Shown here in pieces: positions 55,302 to 63,525 of a DNA stretch of 64,000 nucleotides (its first letter is position 1; every line of letters starts with the position of its first letter). Source of the stretch: Yinghuangia aomiensis (GTDB lineage Bacteria > Actinomycetota > Actinomycetes > Streptomycetales > Streptomycetaceae); the NCBI RefSeq assembly GCF_039542225.1, contig NZ_BAABHS010000007.1:124001-188000 (forward strand), given 5' to 3'. Below the pieces are notes generated by a model. The model was given only the letters and a program-made list of their open reading frames with translations. It did no database searches and was not told the DNA's origin. The translations under genes and the position numbers were made by a program.

Positions 55302-55532
55302 GTGAATTCGGTTCTGACTCCCGCCAGTCCGTTGACGGCCGCCGACCGTTGTGACCGGTGCGGCGCACAGGCATACCTCCGGGTCGTTCTTGCCAGCGGT
55401 GGAGAGCTGCTGTTCTGCGCTCATCACGCACGCAAGTTCGAGCCCGAACTGCGCAAGGTCGCCGTCGAGATACAGGACGAGACCGACCGCTTGACGGCAA
55501 CTCCGGCCAACGCGTCGGAGGACGAGCGCTGA
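55302..55532 (+). CDS. DUF7455 small zinc-ribbon-like protein
   Basis: A 76-aa protein starting GTG with GAAGAGG upstream; NSVLTPASPLTAADRCDRCG opens it. Cys17-x-x-Cys20 and Cys39-x-His41-His42 (LLFCAHHARKFEP) can form a zinc site, and the C-terminal half is a charged helix. It is strongly conserved next to hrdB/parE in actinomycetes; function unknown. A SigR-type promoter and thiol-rich zinc site together suggest a redox or transcription-linked job. Confidence 0.9.
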   Translation: MNSVLTPASPLTAADRCDRCGAQAYLRVVLASGGELLFCAHHARKFEPELRKVAVEIQDETDRLTATPANASEDER

Positions 55533-55614
55533 GTTCGCTCGGACCCACACCCCTTCGACAACCCGACGAGACCCGGTAGGTGCGTTTCCTGAAGAACCCC
55601 GAAGGATCGCAGCG

Positions 55615-55642
55615 GTGGCGGCCACCCGACGGTGGCCGCCAC
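55615..55642 (+). terminator. Terminator after DUF7455 gene
   Basis: A 12-bp perfect stem (55615-55626 and 55631-55642) with loop CGAC, 82 nt past the stop. Confidence 0.75.
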
Positions 55643-55733
55643 TGTGGTCTTCCCGGGGGCTCTGCAGGGGTCGACCGGGGTCTCACGGGGCACCGCGCGG
55701 GGCCCGGAAGGGGCACACGCACGGTGATATGGA

Positions 55734-56570
55734 TCACATCCCGGCGGCTGCCCGGATGTCCGCCGCAAAGGCGGCCACCCGGGTGTAGACGCCGGGCTTC
55801 TTCGGCAGCGCGCAGCCGTCGCCCCACGACACGATCCCGGCGAGCCGGCCGTCGATCAGCAGGGGGCCGCCACTGTCCGCGCTGCACGCGTCCTTGCCGC
55901 CCTGGGTGAGGCCGGCACAGACCATGTCCGCGGCCACGTACGTCCCGTACACCCCGCCCGGATAGGCGGAGCGGCATGCGGCGTCCGAGGTGACCGGGAC
56001 GGTCACGGTCCGCAGCACCGGCGAGTAGTCGCCGTTGCCGGTCGTGTCGCCGTAGCCGAGCACCGTCGCAGGCGTGTCCGCGGCGTATACGTTCTCCCCC
56101 TGCTCGACCATCGGCAGCGCGGCGGCGTCCAGCGGCTCGGCGAGGGTGAGCACCGCCCAGTCCTTGTCCACGCGCGCCATGTCGAACGACGGGTTCACGT
56201 GCACGTCCGTCACGGCGACCTCGTGGCCCGCCGTGGTCCGCAGGTCGGTGCGGCCCTGGATCACCTTGAGGTCGGGGCGCCGGGTCAGCGAGCCGTCCGG
56301 CTCGACCATGCAGTGCGCCGCCGTGAGCACCTTCGTCGGCGCGATCAGCGTGCCGCCGCAGAACTGGCCGGACCTCGACGAGCCGTACATCGACCGGCTG
56401 GACAGCGCGACCATCCACGGATTGTCCGTGGCGTCCGCGGGAGAACCCCCGATGACGACCCTGGGCGGTCCCTGGGGCGCCTCTTCGGCCGCGCCCGCGG
56501 AGGTGTGCCAGGCCGCTGTCGCGGCGACCGCCAGGAGCGCCGCGGTGAACGCGGCCCCCGCCCGGCGCAT
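55734..56570 (-). CDS. Secreted trypsin-like serine protease
   Basis: A 278-aa S1 peptidase from the ATG at 56570, which gives a clean signal peptide (MRRAGAAFTAALLAVAATAA, then WHTSAGAAEEAP). The mature form probably begins near VVIGGSPAD. Triad: His in LTAAHC, Asp in DKDWAVLTL, Ser in DACSADSGGPLLIDG; disulfide Cys pairs are in GQFCGGTLI/AAHC and others. An in-frame ATG at 56837 with GAGGA upstream would add 89 residues of low-complexity sequence before the signal; I prefer the shorter form. Extracellular proteolysis. Confidence 0.85.
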   Translation of the reverse strand: MRRAGAAFTAALLAVAATAAWHTSAGAAEEAPQGPPRVVIGGSPADATDNPWMVALSSRSMYGSSRSGQFCGGTLIAPTKVLTAAHCMVEPDGSLTRRPDLKVIQGRTDLRTTAGHEVAVTDVHVNPSFDMARVDKDWAVLTLAEPLDAAALPMVEQGENVYAADTPATVLGYGDTTGNGDYSPVLRTVTVPVTSDAACRSAYPGGVYGTYVAADMVCAGLTQGGKDACSADSGGPLLIDGRLAGIVSWGDGCALPKKPGVYTRVAAFAADIRAAAGM

Positions 56571-56980
56571 CCCCCACGCGGTGCCGTGCGCTCGGCCCGG
56601 GGCCGGACCGCCGCTGGGCAGCCGCCGCGGCGGACCCGCGTCGTTCCCGCGGGCGGTGCGCGCCGCGTAGCGCACGCGCTCCCGCGGTGCCGCCGTACCC
56701 GATGCCGCCGCTTCCCGTGCGCCGTCTGCGCTGTGTGTGCCGCTTGCGCTGTTTACGTCGCTTGCGCCCGTGTCGCGCCCGCTGCCGCCCGGCTCCGGGC
56801 AAGCTCCCAGCCCCGTCATCGCCACCGTGTCCTCCATGCCCGTCCTCAGCGACTACGCTCAGTCCTGAATCGATTACCTTCAGGGAACGTCGATCGAAGC
56901 GGCCCTGCAACCGGGGCCGAGCGGCATCGCCCGGACGAGTGAACCCCCGTTCGGGGGTCCGGAACGGGCCGGAGAACGCG

Positions 56981-57014
56981 CCGGAGCCCGGCGGCAACAG
57001 CCGCCGGGCTCCGG
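56981..57014 (-). terminator. Second hairpin downstream of hrdB
   Basis: A 14-bp perfect stem (56981-56994 and 57001-57014) with CAACAG loop, about 60 nt after hrdB on the minus strand. Confidence 0.72.
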
Positions 57015-57030
57015 GATGCGCCGTGTGCCG

Positions 57031-57055
57031 AACCGGCCCGGAAGCCGGGCCGGTT
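57031..57055 (-). terminator. First hairpin directly after hrdB
   Basis: An 11-bp perfect stem AACCGGCCCGG / CCGGGCCGGTT around AAG, 18 nt past the hrdB stop; ends in AA on the plus strand, i.e. TT on the transcript side. Confidence 0.75.
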
Positions 57056-57073
57056 CCACGGGGTCGCCGCAGG

Positions 57074-58636
57074 TCAGTCCAGGTAGTCGCGCAGCACCTG
57101 GGACCGCGACGGGTGACGCAGCTTCGACATGGTCTTCGACTCGATCTGGCGGATGCGCTCACGGGTGACCCCGTACACCTTGCCGATCTCGTCGAGGGTC
57201 TTCGGCTGGCCGTCGGTGAGGCCGAACCGCATCGACACGACGCCCGCTTCGCGCTCGGACAGCGTGTCGAGGACCGAGTGCAGCTGCTCCTGGAGGAGCG
57301 TGAAGCTGACCGCGTCGGCGGGGACGACCGCCTCCGAGTCCTCGATCAGGTCGCCGAACTCGCTGTCGCCGTCCTCGCCGAGCGGGGTGTGCAGCGAAAT
57401 CGGCTCGCGGCCGTACTTCTGGACCTCGATGACCTTCTCGGGGGTCATGTCGAGTTCCTTGGCCAGCTCCTCCGGGGTGGGCTCGCGGCCCAGGTCCTGG
57501 AGCATCTGGCGCTGCACGCGGGCGAGCTTGTTGATGACCTCGACCATGTGCACCGGGATGCGGATGGTGCGGGCTTGGTCGGCCATCGCTCGGGTGATGG
57601 CCTGCCGGATCCACCACGTGGCGTACGTGGAGAACTTGTAGCCCTTGGTGTAGTCGAACTTCTCGACCGCGCGGATCAGACCGAGGTTGCCCTCCTGGAT
57701 CAGGTCCAGGAAGAGCATGCCGCGGCCGGTGTAGCGCTTGGCCAGCGAGACCACGAGACGGAGGTTGGCCTCCAGCAGGTGGTTCTTGGCGCGGCGCCCG
57801 TCCTCGGCGATGATCTCCAGCTCGATCTTGAGCTTCGGAGCGAGCTTCTCGCCGGAGTTCAGCTTGTCCTCGGCGAACAGGCCGGCCTCGATGCGCTTGG
57901 CGAGTTCGACCTCCTGCTCCGCGTTGAGCAGCGGGACCTTGCCGATCTGCTTCAGGTAGTCCTTGACCGGGTCGGCGGTGGCGCCCGCGACGGCGACCTG
58001 CTGGGCCGGCGCGTCGTCCTCGTCGTCGTCGGACAGGACGAAGCCCTGGTTCTCGTCCTCGGGCTCGGCGGCGCCGGGCTCGATCGCGATCTCCGGCTCG
58101 TCCGTGAGCTCCTCGGCGTCCAGCTCCGGATCGCCCTCGCCCTTGCCCGCGGTGGCCTTCTTGGCCGCGGTCTTCTTCGCCGCGGCCTTCTTGGCCGGGG
58201 CGCCGGCGGCCGACTTGGCCGCCGTCTTCTTGGCCGCCGTCTTCGCGGCAGCCTTCGGCTGCTCGGCCGCCTCGGCCTCGGCCGCGGCGGGCGCGGCTGC
58301 GGCCGGGGCGGCCGCGCGGGCCGCGGTGCCGGACACGACGGTCTTCGTGGAGGTGCGCTTGGCGGTGCTCTTCGCCGCCACGCTCTTACGGGTGCGCTTG
58401 GGGGCCGCTGAATCGGCGGCATTTACCACGATGTCCACACCCTCCTGGTCAAGGACCTGGTTGAGGCTGCGTAGGACGTTCTTCCACTGGGTGGCCGGGA
58501 TCTGGTCGGCCTCGAACGCCTGGCGAATCTCGTCGCTGGCGATGGACCCCTGAGCCTCACCCCGTTCGATCAACGCCTTGACGTTGACGAAATCGGCGAT
58601 CTCCGGGGGAAGCGAACGGGATGTGCTGGCCGACAC
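57074..58636 (-). CDS. hrdB: HrdB, principal (housekeeping) sigma factor
   Basis: A 520-aa sigma-70. The opening SASTSRSLPPEIADF is diagnostic of Streptomyces HrdB (GTG start at 58636). N-terminal region 1.1-like part; a long Ala/Lys-rich segment (about 85-170, KTAAKKTAAKSAAGAPAKKA); an acidic stretch DDDEDDAPAQ; then region 1.2 (DPVKDYLKQIGKVPLLNAEQ), 2.4 (YATWWIRQAITRAM), 3 and 4 (GVTRERIRQIESKTMSKLRH). It directs most vegetative transcription. Essential. Minus-strand gene with two terminators and a SigR-like element upstream. Confidence 0.97.
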   Translation of the reverse strand: MSASTSRSLPPEIADFVNVKALIERGEAQGSIASDEIRQAFEADQIPATQWKNVLRSLNQVLDQEGVDIVVNAADSAAPKRTRKSVAAKSTAKRTSTKTVVSGTAARAAAPAAAAPAAAEAEAAEQPKAAAKTAAKKTAAKSAAGAPAKKAAAKKTAAKKATAGKGEGDPELDAEELTDEPEIAIEPGAAEPEDENQGFVLSDDDEDDAPAQQVAVAGATADPVKDYLKQIGKVPLLNAEQEVELAKRIEAGLFAEDKLNSGEKLAPKLKIELEIIAEDGRRAKNHLLEANLRLVVSLAKRYTGRGMLFLDLIQEGNLGLIRAVEKFDYTKGYKFSTYATWWIRQAITRAMADQARTIRIPVHMVEVINKLARVQRQMLQDLGREPTPEELAKELDMTPEKVIEVQKYGREPISLHTPLGEDGDSEFGDLIEDSEAVVPADAVSFTLLQEQLHSVLDTLSEREAGVVSMRFGLTDGQPKTLDEIGKVYGVTRERIRQIESKTMSKLRHPSRSQVLRDYLD

Positions 58637-58993
58637 AAACAACCTCTCGACGGATCTGGACGGCGTTCGACATGATCGAGTCGCTCGCCGCCTGGCAAAC
58701 GACACACAGGCGGGGGCAGAGGTACAGGACGCCCGGTCGCGCAGCGCTGCTGCGGTACTACGCCGGCTCCTGGCAGACGCCGGAGCAACTACATAGCAAC
58801 ACAGCAGACGGGCACGCGCGGGTATTCCTGAAAGGCTGCCACCTTCGTACTCATCGGACTGGGCGCAGAAGTGTTACGCATCCCCTCGGTGGCGGGCGTC
58901 ACACCCGCCGTCGCGGAGCCCGTCCGGAGCCGTACCGCCGATCGGGTTGGATCGGCCGGGGCCCCGTCCGGTGCGTCGGCACCGCCGGGCACT
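58637..58993. other. hrdB leader and promoter region
   Basis: 357 bp without a supported gene; contains the SigR-like element (58803-58828). The transcript leader to GTG is about 160 nt from there. A 21-codon frame here is discussed and rejected. Confidence 0.5.
58803..58828 (-). promoter_or_regulatory. SigR-like promoter element upstream of hrdB
   Basis: Minus strand GGAAT (58828-58824), 18 nt, GCT (58805-58803). SigR consensus is GGAAT-N18-GTT; one mismatch in the -10. In Streptomyces, hrdB is reported to have a SigR-dependent second promoter, which this would fit. Confidence 0.5.
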
Positions 58994-60883
58994 TCACCCC
59001 GGAGGCTCGGCGATGCGGACTCCGAGGATCGTGACGTCGTCGTCCCGGTCCTGACCGTCGAGCAGGCGTTCCAGGATGCTCGACAGCAGTTTTTCCAGAC
59101 CCCTTTCCCCCCTCTCGCCCTTCTCTCCCCTCGGGTCGTCCCCGCGTTTCCCCTCCGGCCTCGTCGCCCGGGTGCCGCTTTGCGGGTTTCCCGGCGCGCC
59201 TCCCCGGCTGTCGCTCCGAGTGTCGCCCCGGGCACTCGCCGTGCGGGCGACGTCGAGCAGCAGGTCGAGGCCCTGGGTGATGCCGCGGGACCGGTTCTCG
59301 ATCAGCCCGTCGGAGAAACCGACCAGGATGTCGCCGGGGTCCAGCCGCATCGTGTGCTTGGTGCGCGGCTCGACGACGCCCAGGGGGGTGGACGCCGGGC
59401 CGGCGTCGGCGAGCTTGGCTTTGCCGTCCGCCGAGACGATCAGCACCGGCAGGTGGCCGGCGTCCGCGAGGTCGAAGACGCCGGTGGCCGGGTCGATCAC
59501 GCCGTAGATGAGCGTGGTCAGCGATTCGTCGTCCTCGGTGGCGGTGAACAGCCGGTCGAGGCCGGCGAGCACCGCGACCGGATCGGGGTCGGTGAAGGCG
59601 AGGGCGCGCAGCGCGGCACGGACCCGGCCCATGCCGGCGGCCGCGGTCAGGCCCTTGCCGATCACGTCGCCGACGACGATCGCGATGCGGCCGTCCAGGA
59701 GCTTGAAGACGTCGTACCAGTCGCCGCCGACCTCGAAATCGGGGGCGCCGGGCAGGTAGCGGTAGTCGAATTCGACGCCCGGGACCACCGGCAGGCGGTC
59801 CGGGAGGAGGCTGCGCTGGAGGGCGACGGCGGTGCGGTGCTCGCGCTCGTACAGCCGCGAGCGTTCCACGGCGAGCGCGCACTGGCCCGCGAAGGCTTCC
59901 AGGAACACCCGGTCGTCCGGGCCGAAGACCCGCGCATCGCGGAACGTGAAGCGCAGCGCGCCCATCGGGGCACCGGAGCCGAGCAGGGGCAGCACGACGG
60001 ACGCGGCTTCGCCTGGCTGCGGGGCGTCGGGGCGGGGGCGCATGCCGGGGAGAGCGGCGGACGCCTGCTGCTCCGTGTCGGGTTCGGCGTCGTCCTCGGC
60101 GGCGGCCGGCAACGGGTCGCCCGGGGGTGTCGCGGCCGGTGTGCGTCCGAGGTCCGGTGTGCGGCCGAGGTAGAGCGGGGTGCCGTCGCGGACCGCGGCC
60201 AGCAGCGCGGGCGGCCAGTCCTGCGGGAGGACGCGGCGGCGGCGGGACGAGCGCGGCGTGGGCACGTTCGGCCACGGGAACACCGGGGCGGCGTCGTCGA
60301 GCAGGCGGATCTCGCTGTGGCGCGCGTCGATGCTGCGGCCGAGTTCGGCGACGGCGGCCTCGACTTCGGCGACGGTGAGCGCGCCGGCGAGGCGCGCGGT
60401 CATCAACTGGAGGCGGGAGGTGCGCCATTGGCTGGAGCGCAGGAGTTCTTCGCGGTGCCTGCTCTCGGTGACGTCGGAAACGATCGCGAGGACGGCGGCC
60501 ACGTCGCGGTCGGGGCCGTGGACCGGGACCCAGCGGGCTTCGTGGTGCCGGGTGTCGTACCAGTCGGGCGGGGACAGCACGAAGTCCGTGTCCGCGTACG
60601 GGGCTCCGTGGGCGAACACCAGCGCGACGGTCTTCTCGATCTCACGGGCGAGCCCGTGTGGCAGCAACTCGGAGGGGCGGCGGCCGAGATGCTCGGCCGC
60701 GGGGCGCCGGTTGAGCCGGGCGAGGGCGTCGCTGATGCGCAGGTACCGGAGGTCTTTGCCGTAGAGGGCGAACGCCACCGCGGACTCGCCGCCGAGCGCG
60801 TCGAGCACGGCGGTGTCGAACACTTCGGCGGCTGCGGACGGGCCGTCCCGCACCGTGTCGTCGGTCAATGCCGTCTTCCCCAC
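58994..60883 (-). CDS. PAS-GAF-PP2C (SpoIIE-type) protein phosphatase
   Basis: A 629-aa regulator. PAS-like domain about 25-150 (AVAFALYGKDLRYLRISDAL), GAF about 175-335, then SpoIIE PP2C about 350-560 with VGGDWYDVFKLLDGRIAIVV, GDVIGKGLTAAAGMG, DAGHLPVL and SDGLIENRSRGI. The C-terminal 70 residues include a low-complexity charged run (EGKRGDDPRGEKGERGERG) before the last motif DDDVTILGVRI. It should dephosphorylate an anti-anti-sigma factor or similar. GTG at 60883 chosen; a TTG at 60904 is an alternative. Confidence 0.88.
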   Translation of the reverse strand: MGKTALTDDTVRDGPSAAAEVFDTAVLDALGGESAVAFALYGKDLRYLRISDALARLNRRPAAEHLGRRPSELLPHGLAREIEKTVALVFAHGAPYADTDFVLSPPDWYDTRHHEARWVPVHGPDRDVAAVLAIVSDVTESRHREELLRSSQWRTSRLQLMTARLAGALTVAEVEAAVAELGRSIDARHSEIRLLDDAAPVFPWPNVPTPRSSRRRRVLPQDWPPALLAAVRDGTPLYLGRTPDLGRTPAATPPGDPLPAAAEDDAEPDTEQQASAALPGMRPRPDAPQPGEAASVVLPLLGSGAPMGALRFTFRDARVFGPDDRVFLEAFAGQCALAVERSRLYEREHRTAVALQRSLLPDRLPVVPGVEFDYRYLPGAPDFEVGGDWYDVFKLLDGRIAIVVGDVIGKGLTAAAGMGRVRAALRALAFTDPDPVAVLAGLDRLFTATEDDESLTTLIYGVIDPATGVFDLADAGHLPVLIVSADGKAKLADAGPASTPLGVVEPRTKHTMRLDPGDILVGFSDGLIENRSRGITQGLDLLLDVARTASARGDTRSDSRGGAPGNPQSGTRATRPEGKRGDDPRGEKGERGERGLEKLLSSILERLLDGQDRDDDVTILGVRIAEPPG

Positions 60884-61271
60884 CTGTCGCCTCGGCCCGC
60901 CCAACCGGGGGTGGACCGGTCCGAAAACGCGTCAGACATCGAGGGTAATCACGTCTGGCGCCTCACCGGGAGTGATTGCCGGGACTCTCTGCGTGCCACC
61001 GTGCGCCCCTGGCGCGCGCCGGGCGTGCGCCTGATGGGTGTCGGGAGTGCCTCGGGGCGTCGGGGGTGCGCGCGTCGGGTTGCGGTGCCGGTCGGGCGGC
61101 CGGCGCCGGCGGCGTCGCTGCCGGGTACTTGATCCGGTACCCGCTCAACGTGCCGTCGACGCCTGCCGATTGACGATCCGTCAGTCCTGGTCGTCGGTGG
61201 TGGCCGCCGGTTCCGGTGCGGGAACGACGCGGCCGGCCGCTCGGGCGGACGGCCGCGGCCCGGTCGGGCGG
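60884..61271. other. Region between the phosphatase and whiH
   Basis: 388 bp with no gene seen. It must hold the phosphatase promoter and the 3-prime end of the whiH transcript. Short palindrome TGACGATCCGTCA near 61170-61182; no strong terminator identified. Confidence 0.4.
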
Positions 61272-62162
61272 TCAGCCTTCGCGCGGCGCCGGGAACAGGC
61301 GTTCCACCTCGGGGTGGACGGCGAGCAGCGACCGCATCGCGGACGCGGCGCCGTCGCCGTCGCCCGCGGCGACCGCGTCGACGAGCCGGGCGTGCAGCGC
61401 CACCGAGGACTCCGACAGGTGTTCGCATCCGGCCGCGTGCCCGCCGGACATCTGGAGCGCGGAGGCCACGGCACCGGACAGGTGCTCGAGCAGCCGGTTG
61501 CCCGCGACTTGGAGCAGCAGCACGTGGAACTCGGCGTCGGCGCGCGTGAAGCTCGCCGGGTCGGGCTCGGCGACGGCGTGCTGCATGATCACGACGATCT
61601 CGGCGAGCCGCCGCACCACGTCGGGGTGGTTGCGGCAGGCCGCCATGTGCGCGGCCAACGGCTCGATGCCCCAGCGAAGTTCGAAAAGCTCACGGCGCAT
61701 CGCGTCGCGCTGCGGGCCGCTCGCGCGCCACTCGATGATGTCGGGGTCGAGGAGGTTCCAGTCGGCGACCGGGCGGACCCGGGTGCCGACGTTCGGACGG
61801 GCGCTGACCAGGCCCTTGGCTTCCAGAACGCGCAGCGACTCGCGGACGACGGTGCGCGACACCTCGAAGCGCTGGCCGATCTCCTCGGGCACCAGGGGGC
61901 GTTCGTAGCCGACTTCGCCGGCCACGATCATCTGGCCGAGCTGCTGGACGAGTTGGCCGTGCAGACCGCGACCGCGCGGACCGCCCGGCTTGCGGACGCC
62001 GCGCATCGGGTCGATGTCCGGGGAGTCCCAGGGGTAGCGCGGGGCGGCGGCCTCGGAGGCGGGCATCGGCAGGTCCGCGGGGGAGACACGGTAGGCGTCG
62101 GGCGACGGCACGGTCGGCGCCGTGCCCACGGCGGGCAGGGAGTGATGGGGAGCGATACTCAC
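61272..62162 (-). CDS. whiH: WhiH, sporulation GntR-family regulator
   Basis: A 296-aa FadR-type GntR regulator with a GTG start. Distinct linker PRYPWDSPDIDPMRGVRKPG; winged helix about 68-140 (GQRFEVSRTVVRESLRVLEA, KGLVSARPNVGTRV); FCD ligand domain about 160-285 with metal-like His/Asp residues (ADAEFHVLLLQVAGNRLLEH). Position right beside hrdB and the sequence near PGGPRGRGLHGQLVQQLGQM point to WhiH, needed for septation in aerial hyphae. Probably autoregulated. Confidence 0.88.
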   Translation of the reverse strand: MSIAPHHSLPAVGTAPTVPSPDAYRVSPADLPMPASEAAAPRYPWDSPDIDPMRGVRKPGGPRGRGLHGQLVQQLGQMIVAGEVGYERPLVPEEIGQRFEVSRTVVRESLRVLEAKGLVSARPNVGTRVRPVADWNLLDPDIIEWRASGPQRDAMRRELFELRWGIEPLAAHMAACRNHPDVVRRLAEIVVIMQHAVAEPDPASFTRADAEFHVLLLQVAGNRLLEHLSGAVASALQMSGGHAAGCEHLSESSVALHARLVDAVAAGDGDGAASAMRSLLAVHPEVERLFPAPREG

Positions 62163-62623
62163 GCTCCTTCATCTCGGCGTGCGGCGTGCCGGTCTTGAGC
62201 CGTTCCGCCGATCCCGGCTGAAAAAAACACGAAAGGGTGATCGGCCTTGCGGAGTTGTCCCCCGCACGGGGGAGGCCCTTGGGGTGAAAGGAGCTTTTTG
62301 TAGAGTTTTGTGGGTGTTGGTGATTGATGGGGGTATTGGCGAAAGTTGCCGGGGAGGGGGGTGGGGGTTGGGTACGAGGGCGGACGCAGCCGCGCAGCGG
62401 ACACAGGGCGGTGTGTCGGGGCAGCGCGGGTGATCCGGCGGGCGTGGCGGGTTGAGCGGGGCGGCCGGGGCGGGGGTCCCGGGCGTTCGTGCGCGTCACG
62501 GGGCGCGGGGGTGAACCGGGCGCCGCCGGGGCCGTCCACGGATCCGGTGTGCGGCGTGCGTTGTCCGCCGCGCGGCGTGGGGCCTCGCGGCGGACGGGCT
62601 TCGCGGCGTCGGGCTTCGCGGCG
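62163..62623. other. whiH promoter region
   Basis: 461 bp without a recognisable gene, but unusually AT-rich for this genome at 62221-62345 (GAAAAAAACACG, GAGCTTTTTGTAGAGTTTTG). Contains a hairpin CCCCCG-CAC-GGGGG near 62262-62275 and a minus-strand GCCGATCA at 62245-62238, one base off the -10 of WhiG promoters. Confidence 0.45.
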
Positions 62624-62643
62624 TCAGGCTTCGCGGCGGGCGA
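62597..62643. repeat. Three tandem 15-bp repeats spanning a stop codon
   Basis: The plus strand reads three near-identical copies of GGCTTCGCGGCGTC plus one base. They overlap the C-terminus of the ABC-2 permease: on the minus strand each unit encodes Arg-Arg-Glu-Ala and only one base (TGA versus CGA) makes the first unit the stop. Confidence 0.75.
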
Positions 62644-63394
62644 AGACGAGGCCGGCGGTGAGGAGCGCGGCTGCGGTCCAGCAGGCGAACGTGAGGGCGC
62701 CGGTTCCGGGGCTGAGGCCGGTGGCCGGGTCGCCGACGGCCAGCATGCGGTCGGCGGCGTGGAACGGCAGGTAGCGGACCGCGTCGCGGTAGGGCTCTGC
62801 GAGCGCGAGTTCGGCGGCGCGGCCGGCGAGCGGTTCGAGGGCCAGCGGGAGGACGGCGAGCCCGACGGCCGCGATCGCGGAACCGCGGGTCACGATGCCG
62901 ACGGCGAGGCCCAGGCAGGCGGCGAGCCCGAGGTATGCCGCGTAGCCGAGGAGGATGCGCGGCGCCGGGGCCTGGTCCCAGGCGAGTGCGCGGAAGCCGG
63001 ATCCGAAGCGCGCGGTGGCGACGGCCGCGTTCACGACGACGCCGACGCACGCGACGGTCACCGCCAGGAGCGCGGTGACCGCGACCTTCGCGGCAAGTGT
63101 GCGGGTGCGGTGCGGCAGCGCGATGAGCAGCGCCGGCAGAGCCGCGGCGCGCTGCTCGCGCGCACAGGCCAGGACCGCGGCGAACGCGACGACGAGGACG
63201 GCCAGGGGCGTGGTGCTGCCGACGGTGCCCGCGGTGACGAGTTGGGCGGCGTCGGCCGCGCGGACCGGCATGGCGTCGAGTTCGCGGGCTCCGGCCCATG
63301 TGGTGGCGGCGCCGACGGCGAGCGTGCCGAGACCCGACCACCACAGACCGCGGCCGGTCGCAAGGCGGGCCCATTCGTATCGGACGGCGGTCAT
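62624..63394 (-). CDS. ABC-2 type permease, no ATPase adjacent
   Basis: A 256-aa membrane protein with about six helices (GLWWSGLGTLAVGAATTWAG, PLAVLVVAFAAVLACAREQR, VAVTALLAVTVACVGVVVNA, ILLGYAAYLGLAACLGLAVG, GLAVLPLALEP, ACWTAAALLTAGLVFARR). It matches ABC-2 membrane domains. No ATPase gene is inside the window on either side; it may be encoded beyond the right edge or elsewhere. ATG at 63394 has GAGG 8 nt upstream; a GTG at 63403 lacks one. Confidence 0.78.
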   Translation of the reverse strand: MTAVRYEWARLATGRGLWWSGLGTLAVGAATTWAGARELDAMPVRAADAAQLVTAGTVGSTTPLAVLVVAFAAVLACAREQRAAALPALLIALPHRTRTLAAKVAVTALLAVTVACVGVVVNAAVATARFGSGFRALAWDQAPAPRILLGYAAYLGLAACLGLAVGIVTRGSAIAAVGLAVLPLALEPLAGRAAELALAEPYRDAVRYLPFHAADRMLAVGDPATGLSPGTGALTFACWTAAALLTAGLVFARREA

Positions 63395-63525
63395 GCGGGT
63401 CACCTCGCGGGATGGGTGGTGCGGCTGGGAGTTCGGTGTGCCGGGTCGGCTTCCGGGGGTGGAACGTGCGGTGCCCGCCGCCGGGGTGGGCGCGGAGCCT
63501 GCGTGCGCCCGTCCCCGGTGGCGGA

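Larger units (their letters stand above)
56571..57073. other. Region between protease and hrdB
   Basis: Possible 89-codon N-terminal extension of the protease (to 56837), then the protease promoter area and the two hrdB terminators (56981-57014, 57031-57055). No separate gene seen. Confidence 0.5.

Noticed and set aside
56571..56837. N-terminal extension of the serine protease by 89 residues
   Set aside because: Has GAGGA before its ATG, but the added residues are low-complexity and would place the signal peptide inside the protein.
58789..58854. A 21-codon frame (MSTKVAAFQEYPRVPVCCVAM) upstream of hrdB on the minus strand
   Set aside because: No ribosome site, and it overlaps the SigR-like promoter itself, so it would lie mostly upstream of the transcript start.
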